DNA from: an uncultured Lachnospiraceae bacterium
Lineage (GTDB): Bacteria; Bacillota; Clostridia; Lachnospirales; Lachnospiraceae
Length of the DNA stretch: 13,607 nucleotides
NCBI GenBank assembly: GCA_944376975.1
Contig: CALWEE010000020.1
Span: 1 to 13,607 of the forward strand
Direction: 5' to 3'
In this document: piece by piece, positions 6,744 through 13,607 of the stretch
Layout: each line of letters opens with the position of its first letter
Position numbering within the stretch: position 1 is the first letter of the stretch
Program-made: the position numbers and the translations under genes
Notes under the pieces: generated by a model
Told to the model about the DNA's origin: nothing
What the model saw: the letters and a program-made list of their open reading frames with translations, nothing else
The model's database searches: none

Positions 6744-8264
6744 TTATCCTTCCTCAGTATCCATTCTTTTCATGACACAGGCAATGCCGTCCAAAAGTTC
6801 CCGCGCGGACATGCCGGCCGCTCCCGTCTTTTCCCGGGCAACATCGCCAGCCAGCCCATGGACATACACGCCGAGCCGGGCGGCTTCATAGGGCTTGCTG
6901 CCCTGACAGACGAGGGCGCCGATGACGCCGGCCAGCACATCGCCTGAACCGCCGGAAGCCATGCCCTGGTTGCCGGTCGTATTGATATAAAGCTCGCCTT
7001 CCACAGACGCGACCACCGTCGCCGCGTCTTTCATGACACAGATGAGCCGGCGGGAAACGGCAAGATCCCGGGCGTACCCGGCCGGATCGCCCTTCAGTTC
7101 CCGTACGCTCTTTCCGGTCAGACGGGCCATTTCGCCCACATGGGGCGTTAAAATGGTCTGCTCCGGCAGCTTATCCAGCCATTCCGGTTTCCGGGCCAGG
7201 ATGTTCAGCGCGTCCGCGTCCATGACCAGCGGGCCGCGGCAATACCGGAGCGTCCACTCAACCAGCCTGCCGCCGCTTTCCCCGGCGCCCATCCCCGGCC
7301 CGATGACCACGCCGTCCGCCCAGTCGATGGCCTGTCTTACCTGGTCTTCAGTCAGGGTTTCCGCCGTCCAGGGCGTGATCAGCGCCTCCGGCACGGCGAT
7401 CTGGTAGACGATCCGGTTTTCCTCCGGCGTCAGCATGCGCACCAGGCCCGTTCCCATGCGGCTGGCCGCTTTCGCCGCGAAATATCCGGCGCCGGCCATG
7501 CCTTTGCTCCCGGCTATGACAAGCAGCCTGCCGTGATCGCCTTTATTGGAATCCGGTTTTCGGACAGGCAGACGTTTCATATCGGACATATCGAACGTGT
7601 GGGCCCCGGGAAGGCACGCGTCCACGGCTTTCTTCGGGAAACCGATATCTTCCACGAAAACTTTGCCTGCCAGGCTCCGCCCGGGATAAAAGACCATGCC
7701 CCTTTTTTCCAGCCCGAACGTCACTGTAGCGTCCGCCTTGACACAGACGCCCAGGGGACGTCCCAGCCCCGCGTGCAGGCCGGAGGGGATGTCCACCGAC
7801 CAGACACGGGCTTTCTCCGACGCCGCCCGCCAGGCGTTGATCGTTTCCACGATCTCTTTGTAACGGCCTTCCACCTCCCGGCACAATCCGGTGCCGAAAA
7901 TACCGTCTACCACGACCCGCGCGTGACGCAGGTCTAATGTATTATATTCAGGTACGCCTGTATTTCTTGCCATTTCCAGCTCTTTTTTTGTCTCCGGGGA
8001 CGCTTTTTCTTCACTTCCGGCCAGATAGAATCCGCTGGCGTAACCTTTTGAGAAAAGGATCCGGGCGATGGCGACGCCATCGCCGCCGTTATTGCCCGTG
8101 CCGCACACGCACACGATACGTTCGCCGCCGGACAGTGTTTCCTGAAGCCGCCCGACAAACGCCAGAGCCGCTCTTTCCATCAGAAGGATGGACGGATAGC
8201 CCAGCGTGTCTATGGTATACCGGTCAATGGCGCGCATTTCTTCCCCGTCTGTTATGTAACGCAT
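6744..8264 (-). CDS. nnr: Bifunctional NAD(P)H-hydrate epimerase / ADP-dependent NAD(P)H-hydrate dehydratase
   Basis: A 506-residue two-domain metabolite-repair enzyme (YjeF family). It interconverts the epimers of hydrated NAD(P)H and dehydrates the S form back to NAD(P)H at the expense of ADP. The N-terminal epimerase domain (about 1-215) shows CGTGNNGGDG at 54-63, VDGIFGTGL and SVDIPSGLHA. The C-terminal ribokinase-like dehydratase domain (about 225-500) shows NKGDHGRLLVIAGS, DADALN at 349-354, TPHVGEMARL and the GGSGDVLAG active-site loop near 438-446. The chosen ATG (MRYITDGEEM) lies 7 bp after the acpS stop with GAGGGG before it; a longer frame starting inside acpS is less likely. Its position directly after rex and acpS ties cofactor repair to the NADH-sensing regulator. 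Confidence 0.95.
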   Translation of the reverse strand: MRYITDGEEMRAIDRYTIDTLGYPSILLMERAALAFVGRLQETLSGGERIVCVCGTGNNGGDGVAIARILFSKGYASGFYLAGSEEKASPETKKELEMARNTGVPEYNTLDLRHARVVVDGIFGTGLCREVEGRYKEIVETINAWRAASEKARVWSVDIPSGLHAGLGRPLGVCVKADATVTFGLEKRGMVFYPGRSLAGKVFVEDIGFPKKAVDACLPGAHTFDMSDMKRLPVRKPDSNKGDHGRLLVIAGSKGMAGAGYFAAKAASRMGTGLVRMLTPEENRIVYQIAVPEALITPWTAETLTEDQVRQAIDWADGVVIGPGMGAGESGGRLVEWTLRYCRGPLVMDADALNILARKPEWLDKLPEQTILTPHVGEMARLTGKSVRELKGDPAGYARDLAVSRRLICVMKDAATVVASVEGELYINTTGNQGMASGGSGDVLAGVIGALVCQGSKPYEAARLGVYVHGLAGDVAREKTGAAGMSARELLDGIACVMKRMDTEEG

Positions 8265-8271
8265 AAACCTG

Positions 8272-8637
8272 TCACCCCTCTCCTTCCGCCACGACAAAAG
8301 CCTGCGCCAGTTCCTTCGTATCGGTCAGCGATACGTGGAGGCGCCGGATCCCCCGTTCCCCGGCCAACTGTTTCGCGGCGCCGTACAACACGACATACGG
8401 TTTCCCAAGCGGGTCTCTTAACACTTCGATCTCTCCCGGCCCGACTTTTCCAAAGCCGGTGCCGAAAGCTTTGACGACCGCTTCTTTTACCGCGAAATTG
8501 CCGGCAGCCCGGGCCGGGAAGCCTTCGACCAGCTTCCTTTCGGCGGATGTAAAACAACGCAGCAAAAAAGCCTCCTTTTCACAGGCTTTTTTGATGCGTT
8601 GTATCTCTGCTATATCTACACCAATTCCCACGATCAT
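8272..8637 (-). CDS. acpS: Holo-[acyl-carrier-protein] synthase
   Basis: A 121-residue AcpS-type phosphopantetheinyl transferase that moves 4'-phosphopantetheine from CoA to a serine of acyl carrier protein, activating fatty-acid synthesis. The Mg-binding residues are visible: Asp8 in GIGVDIAEI and Glu52 in NFAVKEAVVKAFGTG. RCFTSAER and the C-terminal LHVSLTDTKELAQAFVV also fit. The start is 3 bp after the rex stop; the upstream GAGATGAG is only a moderate ribosome binding site, so translation may depend on coupling to rex. Size and motifs are normal. Confidence 0.96.
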   Translation of the reverse strand: MIVGIGVDIAEIQRIKKACEKEAFLLRCFTSAERKLVEGFPARAAGNFAVKEAVVKAFGTGFGKVGPGEIEVLRDPLGKPYVVLYGAAKQLAGERGIRRLHVSLTDTKELAQAFVVAEGEG

Positions 8638-8640
8638 ACG

Positions 8641-9288
8641 CTACTCATCTCTTGCCTCGCCGGAATGTTTTGCCCGATACTCGTAAGAAAGCGTCATCAG
8701 GCTTTCGTTCAGATGGACATTCTTGACACAGACATCTTCTGACAGGTTCAGATCTGTGGGGGCAAAATTCCAGATGGCCTTAATGCCCAGATCCACAAGA
8801 TGATGCGCCAGATCCACAGCCGGCCGCTTCGGAACGGTCAATGTGACCACGTCAACCTTATGTTCCGACAGAAAATCTTCCAGGGTGTCCAGCATCTGGA
8901 TCGCGATGCCTCTGACGGAAACCCCTTCAAACCTTGGATTGATATCAAATATCCCGATCAAATGGAAACCAACTTTTTCAAAATTGTAGTTGGCCAGTGC
9001 CTGCCCGAGATTGCCCGCGCCGATGATGATCATGTTGTGGGTCACGTCCAGTCCGAGGATCTTGCCGATCTCTTCGTGAAGGTACTCCACATTGTAACCG
9101 TAACCCTGCTGCCCAAACCCGCCGAAATTGTTCAGGTCCTGTCGGATCTGAGACGCGGTGACCTTCATGCGTTCACTCAGTTCCTTGGAGGAAATGCGTA
9201 CAACCCCATTCTGGAGCAGTTCACCCAAATATCGGTAATATCTTGGAAGGCGACGGATAACGGCCTTGGAAATCTCTCCTTTTCTCAT
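8641..9288 (-). CDS. rex: Redox-sensing transcriptional repressor Rex
   Basis: A 215-residue Rex homodimer subunit: an N-terminal winged helix (about 1-80; AVIRRLPRYYRYL, SSKELSERMKVTASQIRQDL, then FGQQGYGYNVEYL) and a Rossmann domain with GAGNLGQAL at 90-98. Rex represses fermentative and reductive genes and releases DNA when NADH binds. KAIWNFAPTDLNL and VHLNESLMTLSYEY in the C-terminal half are family-typical. The ATG at 9288 gives MRKGEISKAV; an alternative ATG five codons upstream (9303) cannot be excluded because neither has a strong ribosome binding site. It heads the acpS–nnr–alr–mazF cluster and is preceded by a strong promoter and a candidate Rex operator, suggesting autoregulation. 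Confidence 0.95.
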   Translation of the reverse strand: MRKGEISKAVIRRLPRYYRYLGELLQNGVVRISSKELSERMKVTASQIRQDLNNFGGFGQQGYGYNVEYLHEEIGKILGLDVTHNMIIIGAGNLGQALANYNFEKVGFHLIGIFDINPRFEGVSVRGIAIQMLDTLEDFLSEHKVDVVTLTVPKRPAVDLAHHLVDLGIKAIWNFAPTDLNLSEDVCVKNVHLNESLMTLSYEYRAKHSGEARDE

Positions 9289-9329
9289 GTTAGCACATCC
9301 CATTCTCTCAATCTCTCATTCATGTTCCT

Positions 9330-9358
9330 ATTATATATAATCACGGGTAAAATGTCCA
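9330..9358 (-). promoter_or_regulatory. Predicted sigma-A promoter of the rex operon
   Basis: On the minus strand, -35 TGGACA (9358-9353) and a perfect -10 TATAAT (9335-9330) have a 17-bp spacer. Transcription would start around 9323, giving a short leader before rex. It would drive rex through mazF and possibly the corC-like gene, as no internal terminator is seen. Confidence 0.75.
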
Positions 9359-9364
9359 GTATTA

Positions 9365-9382
9365 TTGTTAATAAAATGACAT
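9365..9382. promoter_or_regulatory. Candidate Rex operator
   Basis: TTGTTAA-TAAA-ATGACAT resembles the Rex consensus TTGTTAA-n4-TTAACAA: the left half matches fully and the right half matches at 4 of 7 positions. It lies 6 bp upstream of the rex -35 box and about 35 bp upstream of the -35 of the divergent ABC-F gene, so it could affect either. The match is by eye; binding is inferred. Confidence 0.45.
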
Positions 9383-9415
9383 ATCCGCCGCTTCTTTTTC
9401 CGTCCACGATCGCTG

Positions 9416-9444
9416 TTTACGTCTTCCCCGCCTTATGGTAAAAT
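9416..9444 (+). promoter_or_regulatory. Predicted promoter for the ABC-F gene
   Basis: A -35-like TTTACG (9416-9421, 4 of 6 consensus bases) and a -10 TAAAAT (9439-9444) are 17 bp apart, about 50 bp before the GTG start. Moderate strength by eye. Confidence 0.5.
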
Positions 9445-9493
9445 AGACACGGACCATCCGGTCCCCATGAAGCCAACGAAAGGAGTATGTCAA

Positions 9494-11437
9494 GTGATCC
9501 TTGCATGCCATCATATATGTAAATCTTTCGGGACCGACGTGATCCTGAACGATGTTTCATTCCATATCGAAGAACATGAAAAAGCCGCCATCGTCGGTAT
9601 AAACGGCGCCGGCAAATCCACCCTCCTGAAGATCATCATGGGGGAGCTGCCCGAAGATTCGGGGACCGTTGTCCTCGCCAAGGGCGCCGCCGTCGGCTAT
9701 CTCGCCCAGCATCAGGCCGTGGATTCCGACCATACCATATATGAGGAGCTGCGGGAGGTCAAACGGGAGATCTTCGATACCGCCGAAAAGATCCGCGCGC
9801 TGGAAGCCGAAATGAAAAACGCCGACGGCGGCGAACTGGAACAGATGCTCGATGCCTATGCCCGGCTGACCCACGCGTTTGAAGCCGGCGGCGGCTATGC
9901 CTGCGAAAGTGAGATCGCCGGCGTTTTAAAGGGTCTTGGTTTTACGGAAAACGACTTTTCCAAACAGATCGCCACCCTTTCCGGCGGTCAGAAAACCCGG
10001 GTCGCCCTGGGAAAACTCCTTCTGTCCCAGCCGGATATCCTTCTTCTTGACGAGCCGACCAACCATCTGGATATGGAATCCATCGCCTGGCTCGAGAATT
10101 TCCTCGTCAATTATAAAGGCGCCGTCGTCATCGTCGCCCATGATCGTTATTTTCTCGACAAAGTCGCCTCAAAGATCATCGAGATCGACCATCACCGTGG
10201 AACGGTTTATCAGGGAAATTACTCCGCCTACGCGGCCAAGCGGGCCATCCTGCGCAATATGCGGATGAAAGCCTGGCTGAACCAGCAGCAGCAGATCCAA
10301 CATCAGGAAGCGGTCATCGAAAAGCTCCGCTCCTTCAACCGGGAAAAATCCATCAAACGGGCTGAAAGCCGGGTCAAAATGCTGGACAAGATGGAGCGTC
10401 TGGAAAAGCCGGAGGATGACGCCGCTTTGATCCGTCTGGCCCTCACGCCTTCCGTGACCAGCGGCAACGACGTGCTTTTCGTCGAACATCTGACCAAATC
10501 CTTTGACGGCCGCTATCTGTTCAAAGATCTGACCATTGATATCAAACGGGGCGAAAAAGTCGCCCTGATCGGAAACAACGGGGCCGGCAAGACGACCATA
10601 CTCAAGATCCTCAACCGGCTCGTTCCTGCCGACGCGGGCACGATCCGGCTGGGATCCCAGGTGGAGATCGGTTATTACGATCAGGAACATCAGGTCCTGC
10701 ACATGGACAAAACGATCTTCCAGGAAATTTCCGACGCTTATCCGTCCCTTGACAATACCCGTATCCGCAATGTGCTGGCCGCGTTTTTGTTCACCGGCGA
10801 CGATGTGTTCAAACCGATCGGCGAACTGTCCGGCGGCGAACGGGGACGGGTTTCCCTGGCCAAGCTCATGCTCTCCAACGCCAACTTCCTCATATTGGAC
10901 GAGCCGACCAACCATCTGGATATCCAGTCCAAGGAGATCCTTGAAGACGCCGTGGCGAATTATACCGGTACCGTCTTTTATGTTTCCCACGACCGGTACT
11001 TTATCAACCAGACGGCGACCCGCGTCCTGGATCTGGATCACGGTCTTTTAAACAGTTATGACGGCAATTATGACGATTATCTGGAGAAAAAAGACCATCC
11101 GACCACCGCATCCTCCGGTATCCGGCTGGAAGAAGAAATCCCGGCCGACAGCGCTTTTTCTTCCGGGAAACAGGATTATAAGAAACAGAAAGAACAGCAG
11201 GCCAGAGAACGGAAATTAAAAAATGACCTGAAAAAAACGGAGGATCAGATCAGCCGGGCCGAGGAACGGATCGCCGCACTGGACAGCGACGCGATGGATG
11301 AGGCGATCGCCACCGACGCTCAGAAGCTCATGGATATCCAGAAAGAAAAAGACGCTCTGGAAGCCGAACTGGAAGGATTGATGGAACAATGGGAGAGCCT
11401 CTCCCAGGCCATTGAAGATTCCTTTCCGCAGGCATAA
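9494..11437 (+). CDS. ydiF: ABC-F family ATPase, YdiF type
   Basis: A 647-residue soluble protein with two ABC ATPase domains and no membrane segments, the layout of ABC-F ribosome-associated factors (EttA, Uup, YdiF, antibiotic-protection proteins). The first domain has Walker A GINGAGKST (35-43), signature LSGGQ (162-166) and Walker B ILLLDEPTNHLD. An arginine/lysine-rich linker follows (about 240-320; WLNQQQQIQHQEAVIEKLRS), which in this family contacts the P-site tRNA. The second domain has GNNGAGKTT (360-368), LSGGE (445-449) and FLILDEPTNHLD. A charged C-terminal coiled coil spans about 560-640, as in Uup/YdiF. The start is GTG, 8 bases after AAAGGAG; an upstream ATG in frame lies before that site and is rejected. 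In B. subtilis ydiF is also near rex. It is divergent from rex and ends at a strong terminator. An antibiotic-resistance role is not indicated. Confidence 0.93.
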   Translation: MILACHHICKSFGTDVILNDVSFHIEEHEKAAIVGINGAGKSTLLKIIMGELPEDSGTVVLAKGAAVGYLAQHQAVDSDHTIYEELREVKREIFDTAEKIRALEAEMKNADGGELEQMLDAYARLTHAFEAGGGYACESEIAGVLKGLGFTENDFSKQIATLSGGQKTRVALGKLLLSQPDILLLDEPTNHLDMESIAWLENFLVNYKGAVVIVAHDRYFLDKVASKIIEIDHHRGTVYQGNYSAYAAKRAILRNMRMKAWLNQQQQIQHQEAVIEKLRSFNREKSIKRAESRVKMLDKMERLEKPEDDAALIRLALTPSVTSGNDVLFVEHLTKSFDGRYLFKDLTIDIKRGEKVALIGNNGAGKTTILKILNRLVPADAGTIRLGSQVEIGYYDQEHQVLHMDKTIFQEISDAYPSLDNTRIRNVLAAFLFTGDDVFKPIGELSGGERGRVSLAKLMLSNANFLILDEPTNHLDIQSKEILEDAVANYTGTVFYVSHDRYFINQTATRVLDLDHGLLNSYDGNYDDYLEKKDHPTTASSGIRLEEEIPADSAFSSGKQDYKKQKEQQARERKLKNDLKKTEDQISRAEERIAALDSDAMDEAIATDAQKLMDIQKEKDALEAELEGLMEQWESLSQAIEDSFPQA

Positions 11438-11442
11438 AAAAT

Positions 11443-11479
11443 CAGGGAACGCTTTTTACAAGCTGTTCCCTGTTTTTTT
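11443..11479. terminator. Bidirectional intrinsic terminator
   Basis: CAGGGAAC (11443-11450) pairs with GTTCCCTG (11465-11472), followed on the plus strand by seven T and preceded by a run of A that serves as U-tract on the minus strand. It ends both the ABC-F gene and the convergent GntR gene, whose stop codon overlaps its edge. Confidence 0.9.
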
Positions 11480-12161
11480 ATGCCGTCTGGTCCGGATGGC
11501 GCGCCATCCAGTTTTCCAGCGTCTTTTGTATGTGCCGGGTAGCCAGTCTTTCCGCCTCATCCGGTTTTCGGGCCTTTATGGCGTCCACCATGGCCTGATG
11601 TTCTTTAAAAGAGGCTTCCGCCCGCTTTTCGTCTGTCAGATTGGTCTTGCGGAGCTGCTGGACGTATTCGTGGAACATTTTGAGCACGTGCTCCAACATG
11701 GAACTGCCGCTGCCCTCATAAAACATTTCATGGAATTTATTGTCGCACATATAGACCTGTTCCCAGAGCGCCTTTTTCCGGTAATATTCCGACATGTACA
11801 AGATCTCTTCCAGCGCTTCGATCTGCCTGTCGCTCATCTTTTCCGCCGCCCAGCGCGCCGCCAGCCCTTCCAGCCTGGAACGCATGGCGTACACGTCTTT
11901 GATGTCTTTCAGATGGATATTGTTGACGAAGGCGCCTTTGTTGGGTATGGTCTCCACCAGCCCCTCCAGAGCGAGCTGACGTATCGCCTCCCGGACCGGC
12001 GTCCGGCTGACGCCGTATACTTTCGCCAACGTATTTTCCCGCAGCTCCTCGCCGTCTTTATAATGGCCGGCCAGGATATCCGAGCGCAGCGCCTGATAGA
12101 TCTTTTCCGACAGCGAATGGCTATGGGCAGTCCCGTCTTCCGTTAAATGATCGATAAACAC
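11478..12161 (-). CDS. GntR-family transcriptional regulator, FadR/FCD subfamily
   Basis: A 227-residue regulator with an N-terminal winged helix-turn-helix (about 15-80; LRSDILAGHYKDGEELRENTLAKVYGVSRTPVREAIRQLALEGLVE) written here as consecutive segments of one GntR domain, and a helical FCD ligand-binding domain (about 88-215). The FCD metal/ligand residues appear present as Asp140, His144, His188 and His210. FCD regulators commonly sense organic acids or sugar acids. The start is GTG with AGGAGG 8 bases before it. It begins 12 bp after the Re-citrate synthase-type gene, and its ribosome binding site overlaps that gene's stop region, so the two are co-transcribed and probably coupled. A role in controlling that enzyme in response to a carboxylate is inferred from this pairing; the ligand is unknown. 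Confidence 0.92.
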   Translation of the reverse strand: MFIDHLTEDGTAHSHSLSEKIYQALRSDILAGHYKDGEELRENTLAKVYGVSRTPVREAIRQLALEGLVETIPNKGAFVNNIHLKDIKDVYAMRSRLEGLAARWAAEKMSDRQIEALEEILYMSEYYRKKALWEQVYMCDNKFHEMFYEGSGSSMLEHVLKMFHEYVQQLRKTNLTDEKRAEASFKEHQAMVDAIKARKPDEAERLATRHIQKTLENWMARHPDQTA

Positions 12162-12173
12162 GCGGCCAGCCTC

Positions 12174-13568
12174 CTATTCACCGATCGTGTAGCCGCACTC
12201 CCTGCAGGCGTGGTCGATAGCCGTGAGAAGTTCTTCATCGGTCAGGGATGTGACACGTCCGGATTCGTATTCCTTATCCACCCATTCTTTCACCTTGGAG
12301 ATGACCGGATGGGATTTATCCAGAGCCTGGTCGCCCTTAAGATGGAAATGGGTATTGATCCAATGGGCGATGCCGGCCAGGCCGGAGGTCTTTGAAACGG
12401 CCACGACAACCGGACGGTTCAGGAATTTTTCCGTATCGAATATATTATAGATCTCTTCATTCTTCAGCAGGCCGTCCGCGTGGATACCTGCCCGGGTCAC
12501 ATTGAAGTTTTTCCCGACAAACGGCGTTCTGTCCGGGATCCGCTCGCCCACTTCTTTTTCATAGTACTCGGCCAGTTCGGTGATGACTGTCGTGTCCATG
12601 CCGTCCAGCGTGCCTTTCAACTGGGCGTACTCAAAGATCATGGCTTCCAGCGGCGTATTGCCTGTACGTTCGCCTATGCCGAACAGCGCGCAGTTGACCG
12701 CGCTGGCGCCATACAGCCACGCGGTACTGGAATTGACGACTGATTTATAAAAATCATTATGGCCGTGCCATTCGATGAGTTCGGAGGGAACGCCCGCGTG
12801 GACCCGAAGGCCGTAGATGATGCCGGGGACCGACCGGGGAATGGACGCCCCCGGGAAGTTGACGCCGTAACCCATGGTATCGCAGGCCCGGATCTTCACC
12901 GGGATACCATACTCCTCGCCCAGTTTCTGCAATTCCTGGCAAAACGGGATGACAAAACCGTAAATATCGGAACGGGTGATGTCTTCCAGATGGCATCTCG
13001 GGCGCACGCCTGTCTCCAGGCACTCCCGTACCACGCTCAGATACTGATCCATGGCCTGTTTACGGGTCATCTTCATTTTATAGAAAATATGATAATCGGA
13101 ACAGCTTACCAGTATGCCGGTCTCCTTGATGCCGATATCTTTTACAAGCTGGAAATCCTTCTTGTTGGCCCGGATCCAGGCGGTCACTTCCGGAAAATCA
13201 TAGCCTTTTTCCAGGCATTTATATACCGCGTTCCGGTCTTTTTCACTGTAGAGGAAAAACTCGCTCTGACGGATGATGCCTTTAGGCCCTCCCAGTCTGT
13301 GCAGATAGTCATATATACGTACGATCTGCTCTGTGGAATAAGGCGTCCGGGACTGCTGCCCGTCTCTGAACGTGGTATCGGTGATCCATATATCTTTCGG
13401 CATGTGCATGGGCACGACCCGCTGGTTAAAGACGATCTTGGGCACTTCCGAATAAGGGAACATGTGCCGATAGACATTGGGTTTCTTCACATCCTGAAGG
13501 GAATAAAGATGTTCTTCCAAAGCCAGTAAATTCGTCTGAGGATTCATTACAACGTTTTCTTTTTCCAT
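12174..13568 (-). CDS. Re-citrate synthase-type enzyme (isopropylmalate/homocitrate synthase family)
   Basis: A 464-residue HMGL-like TIM-barrel acyltransferase that condenses acetyl-CoA with a 2-oxo acid. Key residues: the metal-binding/catalytic DTTFRDGQQ at 64-72, the HGH metal site at 268-270 (EWHGHNDF), and GIGERTGNTPLEAM at 297-310. The long N-terminal extension before the barrel and stretches such as IIRQSEFFLYSEKDR and RCHLEDITRSDIYGF resemble the clostridial Re-citrate synthase group (C. kluyveri type), more than true LeuA, and no leucine-binding LeuA regulatory domain is evident. Expected reaction: oxaloacetate plus acetyl-CoA to citrate, feeding glutamate synthesis in anaerobes lacking ordinary citrate synthase. 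Homocitrate or isopropylmalate synthesis remains possible. The ATG has GGAAG about 7 bases upstream; its promoter is probably outside the window. It is followed by a GntR regulator. Confidence 0.75.
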   Translation of the reverse strand: MEKENVVMNPQTNLLALEEHLYSLQDVKKPNVYRHMFPYSEVPKIVFNQRVVPMHMPKDIWITDTTFRDGQQSRTPYSTEQIVRIYDYLHRLGGPKGIIRQSEFFLYSEKDRNAVYKCLEKGYDFPEVTAWIRANKKDFQLVKDIGIKETGILVSCSDYHIFYKMKMTRKQAMDQYLSVVRECLETGVRPRCHLEDITRSDIYGFVIPFCQELQKLGEEYGIPVKIRACDTMGYGVNFPGASIPRSVPGIIYGLRVHAGVPSELIEWHGHNDFYKSVVNSSTAWLYGASAVNCALFGIGERTGNTPLEAMIFEYAQLKGTLDGMDTTVITELAEYYEKEVGERIPDRTPFVGKNFNVTRAGIHADGLLKNEEIYNIFDTEKFLNRPVVVAVSKTSGLAGIAHWINTHFHLKGDQALDKSHPVISKVKEWVDKEYESGRVTSLTDEELLTAIDHACRECGYTIGE

Positions 13569-13607
13569 GACTTCACTTCCATCTCCGTTTTTTTTTCTTG
13601 TTTAATT

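Noticed and set aside
10169..11041. A 290-codon open frame on the minus strand inside the ABC-F gene
   Set aside because: It is an antisense shadow of a highly conserved ABC-F sequence, has no ribosome binding site and no recognisable domain.
12759..13529. A 256-codon open frame on the plus strand opposite the Re-citrate synthase-type gene
   Set aside because: It is antisense to conserved enzyme motifs and shows no family features of its own.
13598..13607. Possible Rex half-site (TTGTTTAATT) upstream of the Re-citrate synthase-type gene
   Set aside because: It has an extra T relative to the consensus half-site and the window ends before any second half could be seen.

Overview
The window reads as chromosomal backbone of an endospore-forming, anaerobic Firmicute of the Clostridia, most likely Lachnospiraceae-like. 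The reasons are a SpoIIM engulfment protein, a Rex redox repressor, strong purine-rich ribosome binding sites, GTG starts, moderate GC content, and a Re-citrate synthase-type enzyme of the kind known from Clostridium kluyveri. Gene order also recalls Bacillus subtilis in three places: nudF–spoIIM–xerD, acpS–nnr–alr–mazF, and an ABC-F gene beside rex. I see no prophage, insertion sequence, CRISPR array, tRNA or rRNA.

Layout. (a) Positions 1-1074 hold a two-component pair in convergent orientation: the 3' end of a GHKL histidine kinase on the plus strand, and a LytTR response regulator on the minus strand that is broken by two single-base frameshifts. A perfect 10-bp hairpin terminator lies between them. 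(b) Positions 1103-3323, minus strand: nudF (ADP-ribose pyrophosphatase type), spoIIM and a XerD-like tyrosine recombinase with its own promoter. (c) Positions 3428-4156, minus: yebC, with a clear sigma-A promoter in front and a strong terminator behind. (d) Positions 4254-9303, minus: a tight cluster rex–acpS–nnr–alr–mazF–(corC-like), with gaps of 1-85 bp, starting at a strong promoter next to a probable Rex autoregulatory operator. (e) Positions 9494-11437, plus: a YdiF-type ABC-F ATPase, divergent from rex and ended by a bidirectional terminator. (f) Positions 11478-13568, minus: a Re-citrate synthase-type enzyme followed 12 bp later by a GntR/FadR-family regulator.

Functionally, the rex cluster combines an NADH/NAD+ sensor with the enzyme that repairs damaged NAD(P)HX, the activator of acyl carrier protein, the cell-wall D-alanine supplier and a MazF endoribonuclease. 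No antitoxin gene is visible next to mazF. Its ribosome binding site is instead embedded in a long imperfect inverted repeat, the most unexplained non-coding element here. The other points worth checking are the double frameshift in the response regulator, the recombinase lacking two usual catalytic residues, and the Re-citrate synthase/GntR pair. Most of the window is conserved housekeeping sequence; I do not see a clearly new multi-gene system.
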